Assembly: GCF_003860585.1 (NCBI RefSeq)
Contig: NZ_CP034159.1
Location: 434,001-498,000, forward strand
Source: Kaistella carnis
GTDB lineage: Bacteria > Bacteroidota > Bacteroidia > Flavobacteriales > Weeksellaceae
Reading direction: 5' to 3'
Length of the DNA: 64,000 nt
Part shown: positions 7,614 through 15,602 of the stretch, piece after piece
Layout of the letters: each line of letters starts with the position of its first letter
Numbering within the stretch: the stretch's first letter is position 1
The notes under the pieces: generated by a model
Database searches by the model: none
Seen by the model: the letters and a program-made list of their open reading frames with translations, nothing else
What the model was told of the DNA's origin: nothing
Position numbers and translations under genes: made by a program

Positions 7614-8378
7614 ATGGAGTTGAAATTTTTAGGAACCGGCACTTCTCAGGGAGTTCCCGTTATAGGCTGTAAATGTGAGGTTTGTACCTCTACAAATTTT
7701 AAAGACAAACGTTTTCGCTCTTCGGCACTGGTAACCACTGAGGCTGGAAAAAAAATTCTCATCGATTGCGGTCCTGATTTCCGTATGCAAATGCTTCAAA
7801 ATAAGGAAGAACAAATTGATGCAGTTTTGCTGACTCATGAACACAATGATCACGTTATCGGGTTGGATGATTTACGTCCGCTCATTTTTAGAAATCGGAA
7901 GAATATTGATATTTACAGTAACAAAAGGGTAGGAGATGAAGTGAAGAATCGCTTTCCTTACGCTTTTGCAGATGTAAAATATCCGGGAGCGCCGTCTTTT
8001 AACATTCATGAGATTCAGGAGCCTTTCACCATTCTTGATACCGATATTATTCCGATAGAAGTGATGCATTATAATATTCCGATTTACGGATTTAAATTTA
8101 AGAAGCTTGCGTACATTACAGATGCCAGTTTTATTTCCGAGGCGCAGAAGGAAAAATTAAAAGGTCTGGATTATCTTATTTTAAACTGCATACGTAAAGA
8201 AGAGTTACATCCGGCGCATTTCATTTTGCCGCAGATTTTAGAGCTTTTCGCGGAACTGAAGCCAAAGAAAATGTATTTAACTCATATTTCCCACCATTTG
8301 GGTTTGCACGACGAAACAGAGCAGGAGTTGCCCGAAAATCTTCACCTTGCGTATGACGGACTGGAAATTCAGTTTTGA
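7614..8378 (+). CDS. MBL-fold metallohydrolase, PhnP-like
   Basis: Metallo-beta-lactamase-fold hydrolase of about 254 residues. The first strand MELKFLGTGTSQGVPVIGC leads into a CKCEVC cysteine cluster, as in the PhnP cyclic-phosphodiesterase group, followed by KILIDCGPDFR. The metal-binding motif HEHNDH is followed by GLDDLRPL, and later ligands lie in YITDASF and in THISHHLGLH. Likely a cyclic phosphate or phosphodiester hydrolase; the true substrate is unknown. The ATG at 7614 is chosen because the promoter -7 element overlaps the TTG 12 codons upstream. Divergent from the 5930-7366 gene. Confidence 0.88.
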   Translation: MELKFLGTGTSQGVPVIGCKCEVCTSTNFKDKRFRSSALVTTEAGKKILIDCGPDFRMQMLQNKEEQIDAVLLTHEHNDHVIGLDDLRPLIFRNRKNIDIYSNKRVGDEVKNRFPYAFADVKYPGAPSFNIHEIQEPFTILDTDIIPIEVMHYNIPIYGFKFKKLAYITDASFISEAQKEKLKGLDYLILNCIRKEELHPAHFILPQILELFAELKPKKMYLTHISHHLGLHDETEQELPENLHLAYDGLEIQF

Positions 8379-8457
8379 GAATCAAACAGTTAAATGTTTT
8401 TCCTGCATTTATCTGTAAAATATCAAGAAATAATTTTTCTGCAATAAAAAATAATTC

Positions 8458-8465
8458 TATATTTG
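8458..8465 (+). promoter_or_regulatory. -7 element of the tRNA-Leu promoter
   Basis: TATATTTG ends 16 bases before the mature 5' end of the tRNA. Confidence 0.6.
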
Positions 8466-8481
8466 CACACCAATTTAAAAA

Positions 8482-8566
8482 GCCCGGTTGGCGGAATTGG
8501 TAGACGCGCTAGACTCAAACTCTAGTATCGCAAGATGTGCCGGTTCGATTCCGGCACCGGGTACCA
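8482..8566 (+). tRNA. tRNA-Leu (anticodon CAA, reads UUG)
   Basis: The acceptor arms GCCCGGT and ACCGGGT pair (one G-T at the end), followed by discriminator A and an encoded CCA (8564-8566). The D arm reads GGCGGAATTGGTAGACGCGC. The anticodon stem CTAGA/TCTAG closes loop CTCAAAC with anticodon CAA at 8516-8518. A long variable arm, typical of class II leucine tRNA, follows, and the T arm contains GGTTCGATTCC. Confidence 0.97.
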
Positions 8567-8608
8567 AAAGCCTCTGTAATCATTGATTCACAGAGGCTTT
8601 TTTTTTAT
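8567..8608 (+). terminator. Terminator after tRNA-Leu
   Basis: Arms aaagcctctgt and acagaggcttt around a 12-base loop, then a long T run. Confidence 0.9.
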
Positions 8609-8688
8609 TTAAAATTTTCCTGATCTTTTAAATAATTCTATACTATTTACAGATTGAAATGTTTTAAAATGACTTCTAGTTTTTACAA

Positions 8689-9792
8689 CTATTGCTCCTT
8701 ACCTAAATATTCTTCGGCAATCTCTGCTGTTTTGTTATCCTCCGCCAGCTTTAACAGCGTTCGGTTGACGTCGTAGGTTAGTGGGCTTTCTTTAGGGAAA
8801 ACAAAACCATATCCCTGTTTGTAATATTCGGCTTTCGAGATTTGCAAATCTTCTTCTTCATGATTATTGAGATAATATAATAATTGCGGACGATCATAGA
8901 CAATAGCATCCACTTTTTTATCATGAAGTAAAGTCATGGCAGCATTTAAGTTCTCTACCGGTCTTACGGTAACTTTATATTCTTTTAAGAAATCAACAGA
9001 AGGGGAGCCGGAAATAGTAGCAACTCTTTTCCCGTTTAATTCTTCAATGTTTTTAATATCAACGGACTGAAAATTTGAAAAAGTCAATACACTGGCAATT
9101 CCCGCCACCATAGACGTCGCAGAAATAATCGACACAATCATCCAGGTTCCGGCTATGATTCTTCCCATCAACGTAATGGGTGCTTTGTCTCCGTAACCCG
9201 TGGTGCTCATGGTTACAATGGCCAGCCACATTCCCGTGCCAATTCCTTTTGCCGGTTCAGAGGGAAACTGATCGGGTGAGGCTTTTTTTTCGGCCAGCCA
9301 AAGCAAAGTTCCCACTATGGTTAAAATAACCAGGAAAATACCAATCGCTATGAGTAATTTAAAACTGAATAAAAGTTTTACCAGATTCCAAATGCTAAAT
9401 TCGCCCTGTTTGTACGCAATGGATAAACTTGATTGATAATAGGGCTGTGAGAATTTAAAAGAATCTAATCGTTGGGAATTAATGGTTACCGGACCCACAA
9501 CCATATCTACTTCTCCTGTTTTCAAGGCTTCTAAAGCTTGACTAACACTTTGATAATCTTTGTAACGATAATTCCAGTTAAGATCATCGGCGATTTCACC
9601 CCAGATCTTTGCAGATATTCCTTGTGGCAACGGATTACCAGGTTCATTGATAATGAAAGGTGCATTGCCGGCAACTCCAACTTTTAAAGTATCAACTTTG
9701 GGATTAAGGGAAACATACTGCGCTTTGGTGAAAAAACAGAGAGAAAATATAAAAGCTAAAGTGTAAAACGGATGGAAAGAACAGCGCGTCAT
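8689..9792 (-). CDS. GluR0-like ligand-gated potassium channel
   Basis: The 367-residue protein has the architecture of prokaryotic ionotropic glutamate receptors: a signal peptide (1-24), the first lobe of a periplasmic amino-acid-binding domain (about 35-130), a membrane helix (about 136-167), a pore loop with the potassium-selectivity sequence TTGYGD (197-202), a second membrane helix (about 209-237), and the second binding lobe (about 243-355). Splitting the binding domain around an M1-P-M2 pore is diagnostic of GluR0-type channels, which open on amino-acid binding. The ligand cannot be read from sequence; glutamate or another amino acid is likely. It stands alone between a tRNA and an unrelated gene. 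Confidence 0.88.
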   Translation of the reverse strand: MTRCSFHPFYTLAFIFSLCFFTKAQYVSLNPKVDTLKVGVAGNAPFIINEPGNPLPQGISAKIWGEIADDLNWNYRYKDYQSVSQALEALKTGEVDMVVGPVTINSQRLDSFKFSQPYYQSSLSIAYKQGEFSIWNLVKLLFSFKLLIAIGIFLVILTIVGTLLWLAEKKASPDQFPSEPAKGIGTGMWLAIVTMSTTGYGDKAPITLMGRIIAGTWMIVSIISATSMVAGIASVLTFSNFQSVDIKNIEELNGKRVATISGSPSVDFLKEYKVTVRPVENLNAAMTLLHDKKVDAIVYDRPQLLYYLNNHEEEDLQISKAEYYKQGYGFVFPKESPLTYDVNRTLLKLAEDNKTAEIAEEYLGKEQ

Positions 9793-9898
9793 AAATTTTG
9801 TTAGGGGTTCATAAAAGAAAACAATGTAAGAAAAAATAAATTTTCATACAAATGAAGCGGATGAACTGGAAATAAATCGTCTCTAAAAAAGAGGTTTT

Positions 9899-10576
9899 TT
9901 ATTTGTAATGCTGGAAAATTCCGAAGTCAGTCGGAGTCCATAAAGCTGCTTTTTGACCTGCTGCTTTCAGTGCATTATTTGTCCATGTATTACACGTGTA
10001 AAGGAAACTGTAGCTGCCTTTCGCTTCATAAAACGCATCATTTTCACTATAAACAGCGTCTGTATTAATTTTAATTACTTTTCCAGCTTCATCATGATCA
10101 AACTTATCATTAACAAATTGTATTAAATCTTCATACTGTTTTTCTGTGAGCATTATTTTTTTGCAGTCTTTACCTTCGGTCATCTGATCATAGAACGTGC
10201 AGTGCATTGCAGATTCACCCAACCAAAAAGCAGCATAGAATGCGGTAGATACTTTTAAATCTTTCCACTCCGGCGTATCCAGATAAAAACCTTTATCACC
10301 CCAACCGATAGAAAGATACTTGAAATCGCTTCGTTTTGATTTTGTGTCTTCAGATGAAACTACTTTGCTCCAGTCGAACTGTTTCGATTTAATGGGAACA
10401 ACAATATCGGTATGCACCCCGTTGGTCAGTATATAAACTCCCACTGTCTTCGGCTCCGAAACTTTTTTAGCCGGTACTCCAATATAAGGAATGAGCAAAC
10501 CACAAAGCAGATAAACCGCCACTATGGCAATAATTGCCCAAATAAATTTTAAAATAATAAGTATTGCTTTCTTCAT
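9899..10576 (-). CDS. DUF2459 family protein (TIGR02117-like), membrane-anchored
   Basis: A 225-residue protein with one N-terminal membrane helix (about 5-32) and an exported domain. The motifs NGVHTDIVVP, YLSIGWGDKGFYLDTPEW, LGESAMHC and YTCNTWTNNALKAAG are those of DUF2459, found in some urease gene regions and many Bacteroidota. The conserved His (NGVHTD) and Cys (TCNTW) suggest a cysteine-protease-like fold (inference). No urease genes are near. Function unknown. Confidence 0.8.
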   Translation of the reverse strand: MKKAILIILKFIWAIIAIVAVYLLCGLLIPYIGVPAKKVSEPKTVGVYILTNGVHTDIVVPIKSKQFDWSKVVSSEDTKSKRSDFKYLSIGWGDKGFYLDTPEWKDLKVSTAFYAAFWLGESAMHCTFYDQMTEGKDCKKIMLTEKQYEDLIQFVNDKFDHDEAGKVIKINTDAVYSENDAFYEAKGSYSFLYTCNTWTNNALKAAGQKAALWTPTDFGIFQHYK

Positions 10577-10694
10577 TTTTCAAATGTACTTAAATTTATA
10601 ATTTCTTAATTTCGAAATTTAGAAGCAGATCTAAAGCAATTTTTAAATAGGAACTATAGAAGAAGGTTTATCAATTTCTTCAAAAATAATTTAT

Positions 10695-11663
10695 TTAAAG
10701 AATAAGGTCGGTATCGTTCTTTATTCCCTGATTGATAAAGTCAATATTCCTTTTAAGGCCGGCAAATTTGGTTCTTTTCACAGGAGACTTTTTAAAAATT
10801 TCGGAAAAAACTTCCTGCGTAAGGTCCGTCCATTCATGTTTATTCATGCTTTTTAATAATGGATTCGGTTTAAATTTTTCCTGCTGATGAGGTTTAGAGA
10901 AACGGTTCCAGGGACAAACATCCTGACAGATATCGCACCCAAAAATCCAGTCTTCCATTTTACCTTTAAAGTGATCCGGGATTTCATTTTTCAATTCAAT
11001 AGTTGCGTATGAAATACATTTACTTCCGTCGATGACGCGATCACCAACAATCGCCTCAGTAGGACAGGCATCAATGCATTTACGACAGGATCCGCAATGA
11101 TCCGTGGTGGCAAAATCCTCCTTTAATTCCAGGTCACAGATGATTTCTGCCAAAAAATAAAAAGAGCCGGTTTGCTTCGTGATTAAATTTGCGTTTTTCC
11201 CTACCCAGCCAATTCCGGATTTTCTGCCCCAACTCCTTTCTAATATGGGTGCGGAATCGGTGAAAACTCTGCAGGTGAAATCTCCAATTTCGTCTTGAAG
11301 TTCTGCCACCATTTCTTTTAGAATCTCTTTTATGATCTCGTGATAATCTTGACCGTATGCATATTTCGAAATTTTCAAATCCTCAATGCCGGCAATTTTT
11401 TCTTCCGGAAAATAGTTATAGGAAAGGGAAATAACAGATTTTGCGCCTTCTACCAATAAAGTTGGGTCAAGCCGTTTATCGAAATAATTTGCCATGTAAG
11501 ACATTTCTCCGTGAAAATTATTTTGAAGATAACGTTCCAGTGGCTTCGCATCTTCTTCTAAAAAGCCTGCCCGCGAAATCCCACAATTTTGAAAACCAAA
11601 CTTTTTTGCTTTGGTTTTAATAAGGTTTGCGTAATTTTCTGCGTTTTGTAACATGGGTTGCAT
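10695..11663 (-). CDS. queG: Epoxyqueuosine reductase
   Basis: QueG reduces epoxyqueuosine to queuosine in the anticodon of tRNAs, using cobalamin and two [4Fe-4S] clusters. The 322-residue protein has the conserved aspartate in [12 protein letters not shown] (D136), a ferredoxin-like cluster motif [12 protein letters not shown] (cysteines 190, 193, 196, 200) and a second set in CDICQDVCP (243, 246, 250). The shorter QueG form is present, without C-terminal HEAT repeats. A -7-like element (TAGTTTTG, complement of 11666-11673) lies only 2 bases before the first ATG, so the second ATG (11654) may be the real start. Confidence 0.95.
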   Translation of the reverse strand: MQPMLQNAENYANLIKTKAKKFGFQNCGISRAGFLEEDAKPLERYLQNNFHGEMSYMANYFDKRLDPTLLVEGAKSVISLSYNYFPEEKIAGIEDLKISKYAYGQDYHEIIKEILKEMVAELQDEIGDFTCRVFTDSAPILERSWGRKSGIGWVGKNANLITKQTGSFYFLAEIICDLELKEDFATTDHCGSCRKCIDACPTEAIVGDRVIDGSKCISYATIELKNEIPDHFKGKMEDWIFGCDICQDVCPWNRFSKPHQQEKFKPNPLLKSMNKHEWTDLTQEVFSEIFKKSPVKRTKFAGLKRNIDFINQGIKNDTDLIL

Positions 11664-11684
11664 TGCAAAACTAACATTATTTTA

Positions 11685-11692
11685 TAAATTTG
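11685..11692 (+). promoter_or_regulatory. -7 element of the rhodanese promoter
   Basis: TAAATTTG matches TAnnTTTG. It rules out the TTG at 11690 as a start and points to the ATG at 11738. Confidence 0.55.
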
Positions 11693-11737
11693 CTAAGCAA
11701 TTTATTTCAGAATAATATTAACTTTAAATACAATCGT

Positions 11738-12025
11738 ATGTCAGTAGAAGAAATTTTAAAAGCAGGAAACTATCATTTAATCGATGTTCGTGAACCAATG
11801 GAACTCGAAATGGATGGACAGATTGAAGCTGCTCAAAATATACCGTTAGGCGAAATAGAGGACCGCAAACAGGAAGTTGTAAATCTTGCGGGACCAAAAA
11901 TCTTTTTCTGCAGAAGTGGGAACAGAAGTGGAAAAGCAATGGAATACTTTAAATCTGAAGGTTTAGATGAAGTGTACAATGGTGGAGGCTATACTGATAT
12001 GGCCAAAATGTTGGAGAATTTATAA
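11738..12025 (+). CDS. Rhodanese-like single-domain protein
   Basis: A 95-residue cytosolic rhodanese domain. It has the HLIDVREPMELEMDG entry, the IPLGEIE strand and the active-site loop CRSGNRS, whose cysteine would carry the persulfide. The loop length fits sulfurtransferases such as GlpE/PspE. Its sulfur acceptor is unknown. Divergent from queG with a 75-base gap. Confidence 0.88.
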   Translation: MSVEEILKAGNYHLIDVREPMELEMDGQIEAAQNIPLGEIEDRKQEVVNLAGPKIFFCRSGNRSGKAMEYFKSEGLDEVYNGGGYTDMAKMLENL

Positions 12026-12047
12026 AACTTTCTTTTCCAAAATAAAT

Positions 12048-12078
12048 AGGAGTTGGCATTTTGTCAGCTCTTTTTTTA
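12048..12078 (+). terminator. Terminator after the rhodanese gene
   Basis: Arms gagttg and cagctc (one G-T pair) with a loop, followed by seven Ts. Confidence 0.65.
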
Positions 12079-12222
12079 TGTCAATTATTAAATTCTTACT
12101 TAAAAAACGGAATAAAAGTCAGTAAAAATTAAATGCTTGTTTAAATATAATTAATTTTAAATAATTGGTAATCAACAACTTGTTTAAACTGTACTGAAGT
12201 TTAGCAGAAGTATGTCTCAGTT

Positions 12223-12239
12223 TTGGCACGATTTTGATA
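12223..12239 (+). promoter_or_regulatory. Sigma-54-like -24 element before the beta-barrel gene
   Basis: TTGGCACG followed after three bases by TTGATA resembles the sigma-54 promoter TGGCACR-N4-TTGCW, but the spacing is one base short and the -12 GC is missing. It lies 34 bases before the ATG. It may be a degenerate sigma-54 site or an unrelated match. Confidence 0.3.
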
Positions 12240-12272
12240 ACTAACCTTCATGTAAAATTAAAATTTAAAATT

Positions 12273-12848
12273 ATGAATTCAATTAAAAAATCAATCCTTG
12301 CTCTAGGTTTATTTAGCGCAGGATTATTGAGCGCACAAAGTTCTGATATGACTAATATGTTTAAAATCGGAGCACACGGTGGATTTGCAGTTCCTGCAGA
12401 AAATGCTGGTGGAAATTTAGGTGTTGACCTTTCTTACCAAAATTTGGTAACTCCTGGATTCGGTTTAGGTATCGCTACAGGTTATAGCCACTTTTTCGGA
12501 AGAGAAAATACAGTAGGTGGTGTAAATGTTGACAACAACGATTTTGGTGTTGTACCAGTAGCTGCTTTAATTAGAATTTACCCAAAACAAACTGGTTTCT
12601 ATTTGGGAACTGATTTAGGGTACGGTTTCATCGTTGGTGATGATAATGTTGCTGCTAACAGTACTGTTGCAAGACCTGACGGTGGTTTCTACATTAAACC
12701 GGAAATTGGATACCATAACCGTGACTGGAATTTCGCACTTCAGTATGAGAAAACATTCACTGGTGACAAAGGACAAATTGGAGATCAGAAATATAATGCC
12801 GGTGCAATCGGTGTTGGTATTGGTTATAATATCCCGTTGGGTAAATAA
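12273..12848 (+). CDS. Outer membrane beta-barrel protein
   Basis: A 191-residue exported protein. It starts with a signal peptide (MNSIKKSILALGLFSAGLLSAQ) and continues as alternating hydrophobic strands ending in aromatic or glycine turns (GLGIATGYSHFFG, GFYLGTDLGYGF, GGFYIKPEIGYHN, WNFALQYEKTFTG), finishing GVGIGYNIPLGK. This is the pattern of a small eight-stranded barrel of the OmpW/opacity type. The upstream TTG-type start at 12234 would add a poor extension, so the ATG at 12273 is chosen. Role unknown; a strong terminator follows. Confidence 0.8.
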   Translation: MNSIKKSILALGLFSAGLLSAQSSDMTNMFKIGAHGGFAVPAENAGGNLGVDLSYQNLVTPGFGLGIATGYSHFFGRENTVGGVNVDNNDFGVVPVAALIRIYPKQTGFYLGTDLGYGFIVGDDNVAANSTVARPDGGFYIKPEIGYHNRDWNFALQYEKTFTGDKGQIGDQKYNAGAIGVGIGYNIPLGK

Positions 12849-12869
12849 TCAAAACCGTCCTAAAATACG

Positions 12870-12898
12870 AAAACCTTCTCTTAGAGGAGGTTTTTTTA
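12870..12898 (+). terminator. Terminator after the beta-barrel gene
   Basis: Arms aaaccttctc and gaggaggttt with loop tta, then a T run. Confidence 0.85.
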
Positions 12899-12928
12899 TT
12901 TTTTATAATCTATATAAAAAACAATTAT

Positions 12929-12936
12929 TATCTTTG
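12929..12936 (+). promoter_or_regulatory. -7 element of the glucokinase promoter
   Basis: TATCTTTG ends 17 bases before the ATG at 12954. Confidence 0.6.
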
Positions 12937-12953
12937 GTTGATAACATTACAAA

Positions 12954-14003
12954 ATGGAAACTACAAATAAATTCAATCTTTTTTTACCCGGCATTGCCTC
13001 CGAAAGTAATAACAATCTTTCCCTGGTAGCAGTAGATTTACGGGAAGAAACGACCCTTGTCGGACATTATATTGCCAAAAGTCAGCAGGTTACTTTACAG
13101 GCTGAACAATTCTATAACACGAAAGACTTTAATTCCTGTTCCGAAATAATCAACCGGTTTAAAGAAGATCATTCCATAGAGAATGTTGCAAAAATTGCAG
13201 TCGCAGTTCCGGGTCCTGTCATTAGAGGAAGAAGTGAGCCTGCAAGGTTGTCTTGGAAAATAGATGCGGAGATTATTAAGGATGAAACAAATGTAGGTGA
13301 AGTGTATTTGATTAATGACTTAGAGGCGTCAGCTTATGGACTTCAGAATGTGGCAGAGGAACATTTTGTCACCATTCATGATTCCGGCAACGCGACTCCG
13401 GGGAATGTGGCGGTATTGTCACCAGGCGAAGGTTTAGGTGAGGCAGCATTATTTTGGGATGGTCACTGTCTTCGGCCTTTCGCTACGGAAGGTGGTCATT
13501 GCGAATTTTCCCCACGTACCAATGATGAGGTCGAATTCTATTCATTTCTTCAGAAAATCTATGGCATCGTAAGTTGGGAATCAGTCCTTTCAACAGGAGG
13601 TTTATTTAATGTTTATCGTTTTTTACGCGATGTAAAACAACAGAAACAACCCGATTGGCTAACGAAAGAAATTGAAGCGGGTAATTTTACACAAGCCATT
13701 ATCAAAGGTGCCTTGGAAAATAAAGACCGAATTTGTACCATGACTATCGACACATTTCTTGTGTTCTTAGCAAGAGAGGCGAACAGTTTGGTGCTTAAAA
13801 TGAAGGCAACAGGCGGATTATTTCTTACAGGAGATATTCCCGTAATGTTAGAGCAGTTTATCACAAACACTAAATTTTATAAAAACTTTATCATCAGTGA
13901 TAAAATGGAAAATATTTTAGAAGATATACCAATCTATCTTGTGAAAGATAAAAAGACTATTCTTAATGGTGCTGCGCTTTACGCTGCTTTTTATCAGGAG
14001 TAA
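12954..14003 (+). CDS. glk: Glucokinase (GlcK/Glk Pfam type)
   Basis: Phosphorylates glucose with ATP to feed glycolysis. The 349-residue protein has the Glk family order: IAVAVPGPV, the catalytic aspartate in LINDLEASAYG, PGEGLGEAALFW, the glucose-binding EGGHCEFSPR, then STGGLFNVYRFL and the nucleotide-binding GGLFLTGDIP. The ATPase-fold phosphate-1 region at the N-terminus is less canonical than in E. coli Glk (VAVDLREE in place of a DxGGT-type loop), a deviation worth noting. Own promoter and terminator. Confidence 0.88.
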   Translation: METTNKFNLFLPGIASESNNNLSLVAVDLREETTLVGHYIAKSQQVTLQAEQFYNTKDFNSCSEIINRFKEDHSIENVAKIAVAVPGPVIRGRSEPARLSWKIDAEIIKDETNVGEVYLINDLEASAYGLQNVAEEHFVTIHDSGNATPGNVAVLSPGEGLGEAALFWDGHCLRPFATEGGHCEFSPRTNDEVEFYSFLQKIYGIVSWESVLSTGGLFNVYRFLRDVKQQKQPDWLTKEIEAGNFTQAIIKGALENKDRICTMTIDTFLVFLAREANSLVLKMKATGGLFLTGDIPVMLEQFITNTKFYKNFIISDKMENILEDIPIYLVKDKKTILNGAALYAAFYQE

Positions 14004-14019
14004 TCGTATAAAATTTCAA

Positions 14020-14055
14020 AAAAAGACTTTGCCCTCGGACAGAGTCTTTTTTTTA
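14020..14055 (+). terminator. Terminator after glk
   Basis: Arms aaagactttg and agagtcttt around ccctcggac, then eight Ts. Confidence 0.8.
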
Positions 14056-14136
14056 TTCTATTTTTCAAGAACTAAAAAAATTGCCTTTATTTTGTTTTCT
14101 TATCCCAGGTTAATAGCTTGGTAAGAGAAGTTTCAA

Positions 14137-14144
14137 TATTTTTG
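14137..14144 (+). promoter_or_regulatory. -7 element of the YceI-family gene
   Basis: TATTTTTG with a TTG 16 bases upstream (14118-14120) as a possible -33 element; ATG at 14166. Confidence 0.6.
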
Positions 14145-14165
14145 CGGCTCAAATAAAATTAATAA

Positions 14166-14732
14166 ATGAAAAATTTAGTATTAGCTGCGCTTTTAGCGGG
14201 TGGATTGGCTTTTGGACAATCAAAAAAAGTAACCCATTCAAAAGTACAGTGGTGGGGTTATAAGTTGGCAAAAACCGAAGCTTCATCTCATAACGGATAT
14301 GTAAACGTAAAATCCGGCGACGTAATCATGAAAGGAAATAACATCGTTGGTGGAACTTTCCATTTGGATATGAACAGCATCAACGCAATCGATTTAACCG
14401 GAGAATATCAGACCAAATTAAATAACCACTTGAAAAACGGTGATTTTTTCGAAACCGATAAATTCCCAACTGCAACCTATAAAATTACCGCTGTAAAGAA
14501 AAATGCGAATAAATCATTTCCCTACATGATCGTCGGAAATCTTACTGCCAAAGGCAAAACAAATCCCGTTTCTTTTCCAGCAAAAATTTCTCTAAATAAT
14601 GGCGTTCTAAATATTGTTTCAGACAAATTCAGTTTTGACCGTCAGAAATTTGGGATCGCTTATGCTTCCGCGATGAAAGATGTGGTGGTGAAAGATGAAA
14701 TAGATATGCTGATTAACGTTACAGCGAAGTAA
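14166..14732 (+). CDS. YceI-family periplasmic lipid-binding protein
   Basis: A 188-residue exported protein: signal peptide (MKNLVLAALLAGGLAFGQ) and then a lipocalin-like YceI barrel, recognised from SKVQWWGYKL, VGGTFHLDMNSINAIDL, the NHLKNGDFFETDKFPTATY block and the DKFSFDRQKFGIAY strand. YceI proteins bind polyprenyl or amphiphilic lipids in their barrel; the ligand here is not known. Monocistronic between a promoter and a terminator. Confidence 0.9.
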   Translation: MKNLVLAALLAGGLAFGQSKKVTHSKVQWWGYKLAKTEASSHNGYVNVKSGDVIMKGNNIVGGTFHLDMNSINAIDLTGEYQTKLNNHLKNGDFFETDKFPTATYKITAVKKNANKSFPYMIVGNLTAKGKTNPVSFPAKISLNNGVLNIVSDKFSFDRQKFGIAYASAMKDVVVKDEIDMLINVTAK

Positions 14733-14756
14733 TTTTAACAAAATATTATTCGGAAT

Positions 14757-14787
14757 AGAGCAGCGTTTGTCTGCTCTTTTTTTTATT
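14757..14787 (+). terminator. Terminator after the YceI gene
   Basis: Perfect arms agagcag and ctgctct, then eight Ts. The next gene's -7-like element overlaps its T tail. Confidence 0.9.
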
Positions 14788-14791
14788 TTTG
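14784..14791 (+). promoter_or_regulatory. -7-like element directly before an ATG (possible leaderless mRNA)
   Basis: TATTTTTG ends 4 bases before the ATG at 14796. If used, transcription would begin at or near the start codon. Confidence 0.35.
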
Positions 14792-14795
14792 ACAG

Positions 14796-15437
14796 ATGAA
14801 ACTTTATGTAGTCAGTGGATTAGGAGCCGATTTTAAGGTGCTGGAAAAAATTACCTTCCCCCAGAATTTAGAGGTGGTTTTTTTGGATTGGATTATGCCG
14901 GAAAAGAATGAGGATTTTCATCATTATGTGAAGAGAATGGCAGACCGCATTGATGATTCTGAACCATTTTCTTTATTAGGATATTCTTTTGGCGGCATCA
15001 TTGTACAGGAAATCGATAAAATAAAAGCTGCAGAGAAAGTAGTAATTATGGGAAGTATAAAATCCCATAAAGAAAAATCCAGATTGATAAAGTTAGGAGA
15101 AGTAACAAAAATTCCGAGGTTTTTGCCGCAACAATTATTTAATATTAATTCCGCAACCGTATATTCATTGGCAAGAGGAATCGTTGATCCCAAGAATCCC
15201 AAACTATTAGAATATTTTACGGTGCGCGACACCTATTATCTAAAGTGGAGCATCGAGAAAGTTTCTGCCTGGAAGTTTGAAGAAAATCCAAAAGTCATTC
15301 AAATTTTAGGAAGCAAAGACATTGTTTTCCCTTTGAAGTATTCCAAACCTGATTACGTTGTCCAAAATGGAACGCATCTTTTCCCGGCCACAAAACCAAA
15401 AGAAGTATCTAAAATTTTGAGTGAGATCTTTGAATAA
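14796..15437 (+). CDS. Alpha/beta-hydrolase-fold protein
   Basis: A 213-residue alpha/beta hydrolase. The nucleophile elbow reads GYSFGG, the acid is probably the aspartate of ILGSKDIVFP and the base the histidine of NGTHLFP near the C-terminus, so a full catalytic triad is present in the expected order. There is no signal peptide. The N-terminal YVVSGLGADFKVL is an oxyanion-hole-like loop. The substrate cannot be inferred. Confidence 0.82.
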   Translation: MKLYVVSGLGADFKVLEKITFPQNLEVVFLDWIMPEKNEDFHHYVKRMADRIDDSEPFSLLGYSFGGIIVQEIDKIKAAEKVVIMGSIKSHKEKSRLIKLGEVTKIPRFLPQQLFNINSATVYSLARGIVDPKNPKLLEYFTVRDTYYLKWSIEKVSAWKFEENPKVIQILGSKDIVFPLKYSKPDYVVQNGTHLFPATKPKEVSKILSEIFE

Positions 15438-15550
15438 TTTGAAAGCTTTAAAATAAAACTGCGTAACGTGCTTATTCTGCGGCATCTTTATTTCTGTTGC
15501 GATCAAGATTTCCATCTTGAATTCTATTCTCTAAATAGTAAAAATAGAAT

Positions 15551-15558
15551 TATCTTTG
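15551..15558 (+). promoter_or_regulatory. -7 element of the sdaA promoter
   Basis: TATCTTTG ends 44 bases before the sdaA ATG. Confidence 0.55.
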
Positions 15559-15602
15559 TCTATAAGTTAAGTAGGTTTAATCATCAGTTCGTATAAAATA
15601 GA

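Noticed and set aside
11690..11737. Longer start of the rhodanese at a TTG
   Set aside because: The TTG overlaps a -7 element and the extension is not part of a rhodanese domain.
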